From: Lachnospiraceae bacterium 3-1
Lineage (GTDB): Bacteria > Bacillota > Clostridia > Lachnospirales > Lachnospiraceae
Reading direction: 5' to 3'
DNA: 61,992 bases
Assembly (NCBI GenBank): GCA_000403255.2
Contig: KE159595.1
Location: forward strand, 84,264-146,255
The notes under the pieces are model-generated. The model ran no database searches, was not told where the DNA came from, and saw only the letters and a list, made by a program, of their open reading frames with translations. The position numbers and the translations under genes were made by a program. Position 1 is the first letter of the stretch; the number at the start of each line of letters is the position of its first letter. Positions 45,192-54,367 of this stretch are shown here, piece by piece.

Positions 45192-45824
45192 ATGAAGAAG
45201 TTATTGCATTTTTCCTGGAAACAGAGGGACAGTATCACAAAAAATCAATCCATATGGATAAAGATTATGAAGATTTTTCTCTTGCTGTCTTTTGTAGCAG
45301 GTATTTTTACAGCAAATCTTATTGGGAGGGAAGCGGTTTCCCATGCAGGTGTGCTGAATGATTATTTCATTGAAAAATTCCAGTACACTCAGATAAAGGG
45401 AGAAAATCTGTTTTTTTATGTTGTTGGGGAACGTCTTCCGCTGCTGCTTTTATTATTTTTGTTGATGGTCACTTCTTTTGGAATTCCAGGGGGAATTCTG
45501 ACATTGGGATGGCAGGGGTTTTCTGTAGGTTTTATGCTTTCTACTGGAATCGCAAAATATGGTATCAAAGGAATTATGTTGATATTGGCTGGATTATTTC
45601 CGCAGTATTTGTTTTATATTCCTGTTTACATATTTTATTGCTGTATGGCTGTATTCCTGCGTCAACGTTTGCGAGAAGAGGGAAGCAATCGTTCCGAACG
45701 GGGATTTGTATATGGAATAGGGATGTTGGCTGTTTTTTTGATGTTGCTGATGTTTGTAGCCGGTATTTTTATGGAAAGTTATGTGAATCCAATGATTTTA
45801 AAAAATATATTAAAGTTTTTCTGA
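45192..45824 (+). CDS. spoIIM: stage II sporulation protein M
   Basis: ATG 45192 (MKKLLHFSWKQRDSITKNQS) follows AGGAAG; an earlier TTG at 45159 is less likely. The 210-residue protein has five membrane segments and the SpoIIM pattern: IFLLLSFVAGIFTANLIG, then LLLLLFLLMVTSFGIPGGIL, GWQGFSVGFMLSTGIAKYGI and LFPQYLFYIPVYIFYCC. SpoIIM works with SpoIID and SpoIIP in the engulfment step of spore formation. It tells us that the organism belongs to, or comes from, a spore-forming lineage. Confidence 0.9.
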   Translation: MKKLLHFSWKQRDSITKNQSIWIKIMKIFLLLSFVAGIFTANLIGREAVSHAGVLNDYFIEKFQYTQIKGENLFFYVVGERLPLLLLLFLLMVTSFGIPGGILTLGWQGFSVGFMLSTGIAKYGIKGIMLILAGLFPQYLFYIPVYIFYCCMAVFLRQRLREEGSNRSERGFVYGIGMLAVFLMLLMFVAGIFMESYVNPMILKNILKFF

Positions 45825-45876
45825 AGGATAAGTTGGTAGAGGATTTCATCCTTACAGGAATAAAAGAGGTAACAAA

Positions 45877-46761
45877 ATGATGACATATGAGATTCAAAAA
45901 TTTGTTCAGTATATGAGGGAGGTTCGTAAGACATCGGATAACACGGTGGTATCTTATGAACGGGATTTGAAGAAAATGAATCAGTTTTTTGTAGAGCAGG
46001 GAATGGACCAGGTAAATCAGGTTACTCTTACAATGCTGAATGCTTATATTTTGTTCCAGGAAAAACAAGGGAGGAAATCATCAACTATTTCCAGGAGTGT
46101 TGCAGCATTGAAGGCTTTTTTTGGCTATTTGTACAAACAAGGTGATATAGCGGAAAATGTGGCTGAGGAATTAAAGGCGCCAAAGGTGGAGAAAAAAATG
46201 CCTGGATTTCTGACGAAGGAAGAAACGGTACGTTTACTGGAGGGGACCAAAGGAAAAACTCCCAAGGAATTACGAGATAGTGCAATGCTGGAATTATTGT
46301 ATGCCACTGGAATTCGTGTGTCAGAGCTGATTTCATTGGAAGTTTCGGATGTGAATCTGACCATGGAATATATTGTTTGCAGAGATGGAAAAAAAGAGCG
46401 TATCGTTCCCTTTGGAGGGGTGGCAAAACAGGCATTAGAGCTTTATTTGCGAGATGGACGACCTGCTCTGAGTGAAGCCAACAATTTTTATCTGTTTACC
46501 AATTGCTCTGGCCAGGCCATGAGCCGTCAGGGTTTTTGGAAATTGGTGAAGGCTTATGGAAGGAAAGCTGGAATTACAAGAGAGCTGACGCCTCACATGC
46601 TGCGACATTCTTTTGCAGTGCATCTGGTCAGCAATGGTGCAGATTTGTATTCGGTAAAGGAAATGTTGGGACATTCCGATATTTCTACCACTCAGGTGTA
46701 TGAGAGAATAAGCGAGAATTCTATGCGGGAGGTTTATGCAAGAGCTCATCCTAGAAGCTAA
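45877..46761 (+). CDS. xerD: site-specific tyrosine recombinase XerD
   Basis: A protein of 294 residues, the normal XerD length. The core-binding domain is KFVQYMREVRKTSDNTVVSY. The catalytic domain has Arg in LLYATGIRVSELISLEV, HMLRHSFAVHLVSNG (H-x-x-R), LGHSDISTTQVYERI (His and Tyr nucleophile). XerD resolves chromosome dimers at dif together with a partner. Its place after NUDIX and spoIIM is conserved, which argues for the housekeeping recombinase, in contrast to the gene at 30737. Its terminator has been split by an ISL3-type insertion. Confidence 0.93.
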   Translation: MMTYEIQKFVQYMREVRKTSDNTVVSYERDLKKMNQFFVEQGMDQVNQVTLTMLNAYILFQEKQGRKSSTISRSVAALKAFFGYLYKQGDIAENVAEELKAPKVEKKMPGFLTKEETVRLLEGTKGKTPKELRDSAMLELLYATGIRVSELISLEVSDVNLTMEYIVCRDGKKERIVPFGGVAKQALELYLRDGRPALSEANNFYLFTNCSGQAMSRQGFWKLVKAYGRKAGITRELTPHMLRHSFAVHLVSNGADLYSVKEMLGHSDISTTQVYERISENSMREVYARAHPRS

Positions 46762-46763
46762 AA

Positions 46764-46783
46764 AAGAAAGGGGCTGCTGGAAA
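46764..46783 (+). terminator. left half of the xerD terminator stem, interrupted by an IS
   Basis: The left arm AAAGAAAGGGGCT (46764-46776) would pair with AGCCCCTTTCTTT (about 48801-48813), which is followed by T. The 1,995-bp insertion and its 8-bp duplication lie in the loop between the two arms. Confidence 0.7.
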
Positions 46784-46829
46784 AATGCTAAGGTTCTTTC
46801 TGAACTTTGGGTATAAGCTATAAGATATT

Positions 46830-46862
46830 AGCTGGTGCCATACTGGCGCCAGCTTTTTTTAT
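46830..46862 (+). terminator. terminator inside the IS, facing incoming transcripts
   Basis: AGCTGGTGCC-ATACT-GGCGCCAGCT followed by seven T on the plus strand. It would stop transcripts that enter from xerD and so protect the minus-strand transposase from antisense transcription. Confidence 0.7.
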
Positions 46863-48660
46863 AATAATGCAGTGAGAGAGAAATCTTGACCTTTGGATAA
46901 AAATGCTAACTTACATTTTTTTTCGAGATTGACGAATCCGCTCCTGCCGTATACAATACGTTTGAGGACTTTGAATTTGTTGTTATTTCCTTCAACAAAT
47001 CCAGAGCTTACTGATAAGGATATCGCATTCTTGACCGGAGTGATATCCTTTTTTATTCCATTGCAAAATGGTTCTATTTCGCTTGTCCCATACTTTTCCA
47101 GATATTCATCCAGTTTTTCTTCGTTACTCCCCATCAACAATGAATGGAATTCTTTGAACATGGTTTCAACTTTTTCGATGGCAGGATAAAGGCTTTTTAT
47201 CTGACCGATATATTCTCCGATTACGGAATCACGTTTTGTTTTGGGATTGCAGGTCAATATATATTTGAGCAGATCCATTCTGCTGATCACGGTCACTCCG
47301 GGCGGCAGCACCCATTCCATTGTTGTTTTGGCATTAAACGGGGTTCTGTCCGGAAAGTTGTTTTTTCCGATAAGGTAAATATATTTTGCAAGTTTTTTAT
47401 CAGATTCTTTATAATCATGCTGCCGCTTGATATAAAAATAAATTGTTTCATTGCTGCATCCGTCCAGCATCATTTTGTAAATGATATTCAGCCAGGCGTT
47501 CATGGATGATTCCCGTTTTTTGTAATTGGCAGGATGCCCCAGGCTGTCGATATCCTCCTGTGTCATGAAAATATATTTCTTTGCCGTCGGCGGCGCTATC
47601 CCGAAAGCCTCTGCCACCTTTTTTATCCGGGGTTTTTCCTGCCCGTTCCAATAATCCTGTATATCTCTGATCAATTGCTGTTTTTTTCCCGTGTCTTTTC
47701 CTGATGCTGATATTGTGCCGAATTTAAATCATGCTTTTTGTTATCATAAGCAATTACATTTCCACTGGGATCCACTGGCGGGGCGTTGTCATAATGAAGG
47801 CTTTCCAGAAAAGAGCCTTCCGGTGTTTTTTCTTTTAATATTTTTTCTGGAGCCTTTTCCGATATATTCCCATCTTGAATATATATTTGGGGCGGCATCT
47901 CTTCCTTGAAAATATCCTTCATATATCCAAGAAGATTCTGCAGCAAATGGAAACGGTCTGCCACCTGGACACAGCCAGGGAGCGCCTCGCTGATCGCAGA
48001 AGCATATGCGCTTGCCCTGTCCCTTGCAACAAGCCGTACTTTATTATGTGATTTCAGCCATTCTTTTAATGGCCCTCCATCACGCCCGCCAAGCAGGGCA
48101 ATCAAATGATGGTCCCGAAAATCATAAATGGCGGTCGCATATGTCTGCCCCTTTCGGATAGCGACATCATCAATGCCAATCTCTTCCACATCCGGATCAT
48201 CTATAAATTCAATCCGGTCATACAGCCGCTGTATCGTGTCGTTGCTGACCTGGACACCGAGCAGCGACAGCACTTTACTCGCCCCTTCATTACTAAGGAA
48301 CATGGATGTGGCAAGAATCAGGGTATTTAATGCATCCGTGCGCACTTGTGAAGGTTTTGCAAAAGGGAGGTCTTCCATAAAAACTTTACAGTCACACTCT
48401 GGATTTTCACAGTCATATTTATACACATTTGCATGTAAAAAGGTCTGTTTACAGTGGATAGGTGTGTCTTGAAACTTTCTTTTGTAAGTGGCGTGGGGTG
48501 TGCTGCTCATTTTTCCACAGACAGGGCAGGCACAGCTATGTTCTTTTGATTTAATGTAGATATGTAAGCTGTCCTCTGTTTCGATATGGTCATAAACATA
48601 ATGATTTTCATCTAATAGAAATGAGTAATCCTGTGTTGGGAAATATTTCAATCTGATCAT
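46859..48660 (-). CDS. ISL3-family transposase, two frames joined by a probable -1 frameshift
   Basis: The first frame (48660-47671, 329 residues) begins MIRLKYFPTQDYSFLLDENH, with the zinc-finger Cys of ISL3 (CACPVCGKMS, YDCENPECDCKVF) and the start of the DDE domain (IGIDDVAIRKGQTYATAIYD; VARDRASAYASAISEALPGC; VADRFHLLQN). The second (47674-46859, about 271 residues) holds IRDIQDYWNGQEKPRIKKVA and the end of the domain (SSGFVEGNNNKFKVLKRIVY, with the last acidic residue). They overlap at A AAA AAC (minus strand, 47686-47680), a classical -1 slippery heptamer. Slippage gives GKKQQLIRDIQDYW with no further break, a product of about 600 residues. All DDE parts are present only in the fused form. 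Confidence 0.85.
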
Positions 48661-48847
48661 CTTCTTTCGTGTTTTTTATCTTAACTTTACCATAAATACC
48701 CAAAAATGAGAATAAAGAGGATAAAAGAAAAAGCAGATATTTTTACATCTGCCTTTTCTAACAATACCCAAAGTTCAGAAAGAACCAATGCTAATTGTGA
48801 AAGCCCCTTTCTTTTTTATGAAACATTGATAGATCTATCAGTATCAG

Positions 48848-49879
48848 TTATTCGTTCATTTCTGCAATATGATAAATCAAGTCTTCGGATTCCGGCCATC
48901 CCAGGCAAGGGTCTGTAATCGATTTTCCATATACATGTTCGCCAACTTTTTGACAGCCAGGTTCAAGATAGCTTTCAATCATGACGCCCTTTACCATTTT
49001 TTTGATTTCCGGTGAGATTTTACGGTTATGCATGATTTCTTTTACAATTCTTATCTGCTGTTCATATTGCTTATTCGAATTGGAATGATTGGAATCAATG
49101 ATGGCAGCAGGATTTACAAGGTCCATTTTGTCATACATCTGAATCAGCCGTTCCAGGTCTTCGTAATGATAATTGGGAATGCAAACACCTCGTTTGTTGA
49201 CGGCTCCTCTTAGGACTACATGAGTCAGTGGATTTCCTGTGGTGCTTACCTCATAACCCCGGAATACAAAGTGATGGGGATGCTGGCCGGCATATACCGA
49301 ATTCAACATGACAGAAAAATCGCCACTGGTAGGGTTTTTCATTCCGGCAGGAACATCAAAACCACTGACGGTCAGACGGTGATGCTGATCTTCGACAGAA
49401 CGTGCTCCGATAGCGACATAGGACAGCAGATCTTCTACATAAGGCCAGTTTTCTGGATAAAGCATTTCATCTGCGGAGGAAAGTCCGCTTTCTTCAATTG
49501 CCCGGATATGCATTTTACGCATGGCAATGAGGCCGGTAAGCATATCTGGTTTTTTTTCTGGGTCGGGCTGGTGGGCGATTCCTTTATATCCTTCCCCTGT
49601 GGTACGAGGCTTGTTGGTATAAATACGCGGAACAATTACCAGACGGTCAGCTACCTTTTCCTGAACCTTGCATAGACGGCTGATATAGTCGCAGACGGAA
49701 TCTTCATTGTCGGCAGAACAAGGACCGATAATTACCAGGAATTTATCTGATTTGCCAGTAATAATATCCTGAACCATTTGATCTCGCTGCATTTTTGCAG
49801 CGGCTGCTTTGGGGGATAAGGAATATTCTTGTTTAATTTCCTCTGGGCTTGGAAGTTGTTTTAAAAATGTAAAACTCAT
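48848..49879 (-). CDS. aroF: 3-deoxy-7-phosphoheptulonate synthase (DAHP synthase)
   Basis: ATG 49879 (MSFTFLKQLPSPEEIKQEYS) follows AAGGAGAG; the frame continues upstream to 49960 without a site. The 343-residue protein is a type I-alpha DAHP synthase: VIIGPCSADNEDSVCDYISR, PRIYTNKPRTTGEGYKG, PTSGDFSVMLNSVYAG, IIDSNHSNSNKQYEQQ and GVMIESYLEPG. It condenses phosphoenolpyruvate and erythrose 4-phosphate, the entry step of the shikimate pathway. It diverges from the chorismate mutase-shikimate kinase gene. The first 30 residues are the part that binds feedback amino acids in relatives; which one acts here cannot be told. Confidence 0.95.
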   Translation of the reverse strand: MSFTFLKQLPSPEEIKQEYSLSPKAAAAKMQRDQMVQDIITGKSDKFLVIIGPCSADNEDSVCDYISRLCKVQEKVADRLVIVPRIYTNKPRTTGEGYKGIAHQPDPEKKPDMLTGLIAMRKMHIRAIEESGLSSADEMLYPENWPYVEDLLSYVAIGARSVEDQHHRLTVSGFDVPAGMKNPTSGDFSVMLNSVYAGQHPHHFVFRGYEVSTTGNPLTHVVLRGAVNKRGVCIPNYHYEDLERLIQMYDKMDLVNPAAIIDSNHSNSNKQYEQQIRIVKEIMHNRKISPEIKKMVKGVMIESYLEPGCQKVGEHVYGKSITDPCLGWPESEDLIYHIAEMNE

Positions 49880-50068
49880 AATGATTCTCTCCTTATAAAG
49901 TTTATGGAAGTAATGGTGTTCATACTGAAATATCTTAATGGATTCTACAAAATATGTCAATGGCTGGAAATATATTGCAATACCGCCTGGGACTTGCTAT
50001 AATTAGTCTTGTTGTTTTCAAGGGATAAAGAAAAAAGCGGAAACAGAGAAACATGAATGGAGGAAATC

Positions 50069-50872
50069 ATGAATCATTTAGATGAATTGCGTGTTAGGCT
50101 GTCTGTATGTGACGAACAGATCCTAGAATGCCTTTTAAAAAGGAATGCTATTGTAGAAGATATTATGAAATATAAGGAATCCCATAATATGCAGATTATT
50201 CAGCCAGAGCAGGAGAAACGGCAGACGAAGAAGCTGTTAGAAGAACTGGAAGGGCAGAAGCATGCCAAGGAGATTCTGGATATATTTAATCGCATTACTT
50301 ATAATAGTAAGAAAATCCAGGCGAGACATTTATTCCATTATAATATCGTCCTGATTGGATTTATGGGAAGTGGAAAATCCACGATATCAGATTATTTAAG
50401 TACAATGTTTGCGATGGAAACTGTAGAGATGGATCAGGTTATTTCTGAGCGGGAGGGGATGAGTATTTCAGATATTTTTGCAGTATACGGGGAAGAGTAT
50501 TTCCGCAATCTTGAGACCAGTCTTTTGATAGAAATGCAAGGAAAGAATAATGTGGTTATTTCTTGCGGCGGTGGGACACCTATGCGGGAAAATAATGTGG
50601 TTGAGATGAAAAAGAATGGAAAGGTTGTCCTTTTGACTGCAAGCCCGGAAACTATATATCACCGTGTGAAAGACAGCCATGACAGACCTCTTCTGGAAAA
50701 TAATAAAAATGTTTCATTTATCTCAGAATTGATGGAAAAAAGAAAACAAAAATACGAGACAGCCGCTGATGTTATCATTGAAACGGATGGAAAGAATGAG
50801 CTTGAAATTTGTGAGGAGATTGTACAAAGACTGCTGGAGTTGGAAGAAAATGAAAACGAAAAAATGAGCTGA
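50069..50872 (+). CDS. chorismate mutase - shikimate kinase fusion
   Basis: ATG 50069 (MNHLDELRVRLSVCDEQILE) follows GGAGG; ATG 50057 overlaps that site. The 267-residue protein has two parts. Residues 1-85 are an AroQ-type chorismate mutase (LDELRVRLSVCDEQILECLL, RNAIVEDIMKYKE, EILDIFNRITYNSKKIQ). Residues about 95-260 are a shikimate kinase: IVLIGFMGSGKSTISDYLST (P-loop), MDQVISEREGMSISDIF (D-x-D-like site), YFRNLETSLL and CGGGTPMRE. The first part turns chorismate into prephenate; the second phosphorylates shikimate. These are not successive steps, so the fusion may be regulatory. It sits in the same cluster as DAHP synthase, AroE and AroD. Confidence 0.9.
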   Translation: MNHLDELRVRLSVCDEQILECLLKRNAIVEDIMKYKESHNMQIIQPEQEKRQTKKLLEELEGQKHAKEILDIFNRITYNSKKIQARHLFHYNIVLIGFMGSGKSTISDYLSTMFAMETVEMDQVISEREGMSISDIFAVYGEEYFRNLETSLLIEMQGKNNVVISCGGGTPMRENNVVEMKKNGKVVLLTASPETIYHRVKDSHDRPLLENNKNVSFISELMEKRKQKYETAADVIIETDGKNELEICEEIVQRLLELEENENEKMS

Positions 50873-50963
50873 TAGAAAACCCCTCAAGGAATACATAATG
50901 TGTATGTGATTTCTATAAACCGATGGGGTGTGGGAACATGACAGCTCCATCAAAAGGAGATTG

Positions 50964-51010
50964 CAGACCCAAACAGTCTGGTAAATATGATGTATGGCTG
51001 TTTGGGTCTG
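50964..51010. repeat. long hairpin between converging genes
   Basis: CAGACCCAAACAG and CTGTTTGGGTCTG form a perfect 13-bp stem with a 21-base loop. No T-run follows directly. It may end both converging transcripts. Confidence 0.55.
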
Positions 51011-51068
51011 GCATGAAACTTGCATCTTGTGTTGCCTGCTGTTTTCCCAGGACGCATGGTTATTTGAC

Positions 51069-53075
51069 TCAGATAAAATCTCGTTTGTCTAAAACATTAA
51101 GAATGTTACGCGCCTCTTCTGTGCCTTCGATGATTCTTCTTGCCCGGACACTGTCTCCAATATTCATAATCTCGATTTTTCCAGTATCAAAATTTTCCTG
51201 GAGCTGTTTGAGAATTGGATTGTTTGCACGCATTCCAAGGCATACAAAACCATAGTCGAAAGGAAGCTCTTCTTCCGTACCGTCAGGATTCTTTACAAGG
51301 AAAGAATCTTCTTTGACTTCCAGAAGGGCAGTATTAGTAAGCTGTTTTACATTGTGTTTTTCCATCAAATTAAAAGTACCTGTTTTAGATACTGGATCAA
51401 TGCCATTTCCAATGATAGGCATCATTTCCACAATGCTTACATTAGCGCCCCGAGGAGCAAAATATTCTACTACATCTAAGCCTACGGCGCCACCGCCGAT
51501 TACTACAACTTTTTTATCACTCATATCTTCTGGATAATCTCCAGATACTACGTGATTAATCATATTCAATATAGAAGAAACTTTACCGTTTTCTTTATCA
51601 ATCACATCGTGAAGCCCTTTGATCGGGGGCAGGAGAGGACTGGAGCCGGTAGCATTGACGATAATGTCGGGATGCAGGCTCTTTACCTGTTCAATGTTTG
51701 CTTCGGTATTTTTGAAAATAAACAAGTTTTTCATTTTCTCTGCACGATGGATCAGATAGTTCGGAAAATCTGCCAGACGATTTTTATCTGGTATCTTTGA
51801 AATTTCAGCAGCTAAACCGCCCAGGTAAGGCTTCTTCTCAATAAGAAATGTGGTACATCCAACTTCCGCTGCTGTACATGCAGCTTCTAAGCCAGCCGTA
51901 CCTGCACCGATTACCACTACATTACACTGGCGTTTTACGCGTTTCTTTTTGTAATTCTCTCCAGTATTTACACCTGGATTGATGGTACAACGAATGGGCC
52001 GATTAATGCCAATTCGGTGTCCGGCACATCCGATATTACAAGAAATACATTTGCGAATATCTTTTACATCGCCGAATTCTACTTTATTTACCCATTCTGG
52101 ATCAGCAATGAGTCCACGGCCAATACCAATAAGATCTGCATGTCCTTTTTCCAGGATATTATCTGCAATTCTTGGATCACGGATATTTCCCATGGTGATG
52201 CATGGCTTATGATAACGTTCTTTGACTGCTTTTGCCATGTAGGAACGCCAGCCGTCAGCCAGGTAATTGGCGTCAATCTGATATTGAATGGAGCCGTTTA
52301 ATCCTGCTGAAACGTCAAATACATCCACCTCTTTTTCGAAATACTGGAGATATTCTAAGGTGTCTTCCAATGTATTTCCACCTTCCATAAATTCGTCGGC
52401 GCTTATCCGGACAAAAATAGGGAAAAATGGTCCTACTTGTTTGCGGACTTCTTCTATTACTAATCTGGCAAAACGTGCACGATTTTCTGGTGAACCACCG
52501 AATTCGTCTGTCCGTTTGTTTGTCAATGGAGAAAGGAACTGGCTCAAAAGATAGGAATGTCCAGCATGTATTTCTACAGCATCAAATCCTGCTGTCTGGG
52601 CACGCTTTGCTGCCTTGCCGTATTTTTCAACGATTTCATATATTTCCTCTTTGGATAAGGGACGTGGAATTTCGCCGCCTTCCTTGGAAGGAATGTCGGA
52701 AGCAGATACTGGCTGTATGCCAGTACGCTGAGCCTGTGCAGAGGCGCCGGCATGGTTGATTTGGATAGCAATACATGCGCCGTGTTTATGTACGGTTTCA
52801 CATAATTTGTACAATCTGGGGATGTAGCTGTCGTGGTCAATACGCAGCTGTGTGGTTCCATTGGAACCTTGTGGGGAAAACACACTGGCATTCTCAACAA
52901 TAATTAAGCCTGTACCGCCTTTTGCGCGCTGCTCATAATAATTAATGTGCAGGAAACTCATTTCACCATTTTGTTCACCATAATTTGTACCCATTGGCGT
53001 CATGACAATTCGGTTTTTCATAGTCATGCGTTTTACGGTAAATGGTTCAAAAATATGTTTGTATTCATTTTTCAT
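51069..53075 (-). CDS. Fe-S flavoenzyme of the old yellow enzyme/2,4-dienoyl-CoA reductase type
   Basis: A protein of 668 residues with an N-terminal FMN-binding TIM barrel (MKNRIVMTPMGTNYGEQNGE; IQINHAGASAQAQRTG; IHAGHSYLLSQFLSPLTNKR), a cysteine cluster for a 4Fe-4S centre (KCISCNIGCAGH and IRCTINPG), and a C-terminal FAD/NAD part with two dinucleotide motifs (VVVIGAGTAGLEAACTAAEV; KVVVIGGGAVGLDVVEYFAP). The layout is that of 2,4-dienoyl-CoA reductase, enoate reductases and BaiCD/BaiH. Such enzymes reduce C=C bonds next to carbonyl or carboxyl groups under anoxic conditions. It stands divergent to a LysR gene next to aroE and aroD, so an enone such as 3-dehydroshikimate or a plant-derived enoate is a possible substrate. 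Confidence 0.9.
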   Translation of the reverse strand: MKNEYKHIFEPFTVKRMTMKNRIVMTPMGTNYGEQNGEMSFLHINYYEQRAKGGTGLIIVENASVFSPQGSNGTTQLRIDHDSYIPRLYKLCETVHKHGACIAIQINHAGASAQAQRTGIQPVSASDIPSKEGGEIPRPLSKEEIYEIVEKYGKAAKRAQTAGFDAVEIHAGHSYLLSQFLSPLTNKRTDEFGGSPENRARFARLVIEEVRKQVGPFFPIFVRISADEFMEGGNTLEDTLEYLQYFEKEVDVFDVSAGLNGSIQYQIDANYLADGWRSYMAKAVKERYHKPCITMGNIRDPRIADNILEKGHADLIGIGRGLIADPEWVNKVEFGDVKDIRKCISCNIGCAGHRIGINRPIRCTINPGVNTGENYKKKRVKRQCNVVVIGAGTAGLEAACTAAEVGCTTFLIEKKPYLGGLAAEISKIPDKNRLADFPNYLIHRAEKMKNLFIFKNTEANIEQVKSLHPDIIVNATGSSPLLPPIKGLHDVIDKENGKVSSILNMINHVVSGDYPEDMSDKKVVVIGGGAVGLDVVEYFAPRGANVSIVEMMPIIGNGIDPVSKTGTFNLMEKHNVKQLTNTALLEVKEDSFLVKNPDGTEEELPFDYGFVCLGMRANNPILKQLQENFDTGKIEIMNIGDSVRARRIIEGTEEARNILNVLDKRDFI

Positions 53076-53183
53076 TGATAGTGACCCCCAAGTTTATTTT
53101 ATAGTGTCATATCTATTTTCCCTGTCGTGGTGAATGATGGCAGGGATGACAAAAATATGGGTTAGAGAGGTTGTTAATATAGC

Positions 53184-53214
53184 ATACTTTAGAATACGGG
53201 CGGTTCTAAAGTAT
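53184..53214. promoter_or_regulatory. palindromic operator candidate for the LysR regulator
   Basis: ATACTTTAGAA (53184-53194) and TTCTAAAGTAT (53204-53214) are perfect inverted arms around a 9-bp spacer, in the region between the divergent oxidoreductase and lysR genes. LysR proteins bind such dyads upstream of a divergent target. Confidence 0.6.
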
Positions 53215-53362
53215 TTCTTGTATTTAAGTATAATAGAGAAATAACGGAAAAACAAATTGGTATTTTTGTGAAAATCTATAGAAAATGTGCATAGGTTTTG
53301 GTATGATGTTTGTATAAGGGGCTGGAAAATCATTTTATTTTGGGAAAGGATATGTGCAGAGT

Positions 53363-54250
53363 ATGAATTTGAATCAACTTTATTATTTTGTAACATTGGC
53401 AGAGACGGAACATTATTTAAGAGCGGCAGAGATTTTGTCCATTACCCAGCCCAGCTTAAGTCATGCAGTTGCAAAGCTGGAGGAAGAACTGGGAACGAAG
53501 CTTTTTGAAAAGAAAGGCCGGAATGTTGTTCTGACAAAATATGGAAAAGTATTTCTGGAATACGCTACGGAATCTTTACAATCCCTGGAGGTTGGAATAA
53601 AGAAAACGAAGGCCATGACCGGAAAGAACTCAGGTGTGATTGATTTGGCATATATTTATACTCTGGGATTGGAATTCGTGCCAGGTTTGGTGAGAAGCTT
53701 TTTGAAAGACAATCCTCAGTTGAATGTAGAATTTCGGTTTACAGTGGGAAATACCCAGGATATTATCCGGGGATTGAAGGAAGAAAAATATGATGTGGCA
53801 TTCTGTTCCCGAAGAGAAGAAGAAAAGCAGATCCTTTTTGAACCAGTGGTGGAGGAAAAATTGGTGGTGGTTGTATCAAAGGAACACCCACTAGCAGTAA
53901 AAGAACATATTTCTTTGGAGGAAACGGAAAGCTATCCCCAGATATTTTTTACAAAATCCAGCGGACTGCGTCCTACAATAGAAAAAATGTTTGAGATGAC
54001 AGGGATCGTTCCAAAGATCGCTTATGAAATAGAAGAAGACAGTGCAATGGCAGGTCTTGCTGCCCAAAATTTTGGAATTGCAGTAATGCCAGAGGTTCCC
54101 GTATTAAAATATTTGGATGTAAAAATATTGGATATTACAAATCCTGTAATCGAACGCTACATCTATATGGCGCAGATAAAGGGGCAGTATCAGCCGCCGG
54201 TTTTAAAAAAATTTATGAAATATGTGCAGAATCACCAGTTGAAAAAATAA
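53363..54250 (+). CDS. LysR-family transcriptional regulator
   Basis: ATG 53363 (MNLNQLYYFVTLAETEHYLR) is the start typical of the family; a GTG at 53354 is closer to AGGA and remains possible. The 295-residue protein has the winged helix-turn-helix (AAEILSITQPSLSHAVAKLE, LFEKKGRNVVLTKYG) and a LysR effector domain (GVIDLAYIYTLGLEFVPGLV; YDVAFCSRREEEKQILFEPV; GLAAQNFGIAVMPEVP). It would control the divergent oxidoreductase gene and perhaps the aroE-MFS-aroD genes downstream. The likely inducer is a pathway compound such as shikimate, quinate or a relative (inference from context). Confidence 0.94.
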   Translation: MNLNQLYYFVTLAETEHYLRAAEILSITQPSLSHAVAKLEEELGTKLFEKKGRNVVLTKYGKVFLEYATESLQSLEVGIKKTKAMTGKNSGVIDLAYIYTLGLEFVPGLVRSFLKDNPQLNVEFRFTVGNTQDIIRGLKEEKYDVAFCSRREEEKQILFEPVVEEKLVVVVSKEHPLAVKEHISLEETESYPQIFFTKSSGLRPTIEKMFEMTGIVPKIAYEIEEDSAMAGLAAQNFGIAVMPEVPVLKYLDVKILDITNPVIERYIYMAQIKGQYQPPVLKKFMKYVQNHQLKK

Positions 54251-54367
54251 AAAAGGTGTTATATAATAGGTGCCAAGAGGTTGTTAGAGAATTAACAAAC
54301 GGGCAAGAGACAAAGATAGGAAAGACATAAGGATAATGAAAAATTAAGAGAAAGAAGGAAATTTATC

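Larger units (their letters stand above)
46784..48794 (-). mobile_element. complete ISL3-like insertion sequence with 8-bp target duplications
   Basis: The element proper spans 46792-48786 (1,995 bp). Its 23-bp terminal inverted repeats (GGTTCTTTCTGAAC... at 46792-46814; complement at 48764-48786) match fully. It is flanked on both sides by AATGCTAA (46784-46791 and 48787-48794), an 8-bp duplication typical of ISL3. It codes for a two-frame transposase on the minus strand. The perfect repeats and duplications point to a recent insertion. Confidence 0.93.

Noticed and set aside
47691-48472. Plus-strand frames inside the ISL3 element
   Set aside because: Antisense to the transposase and without start signals.
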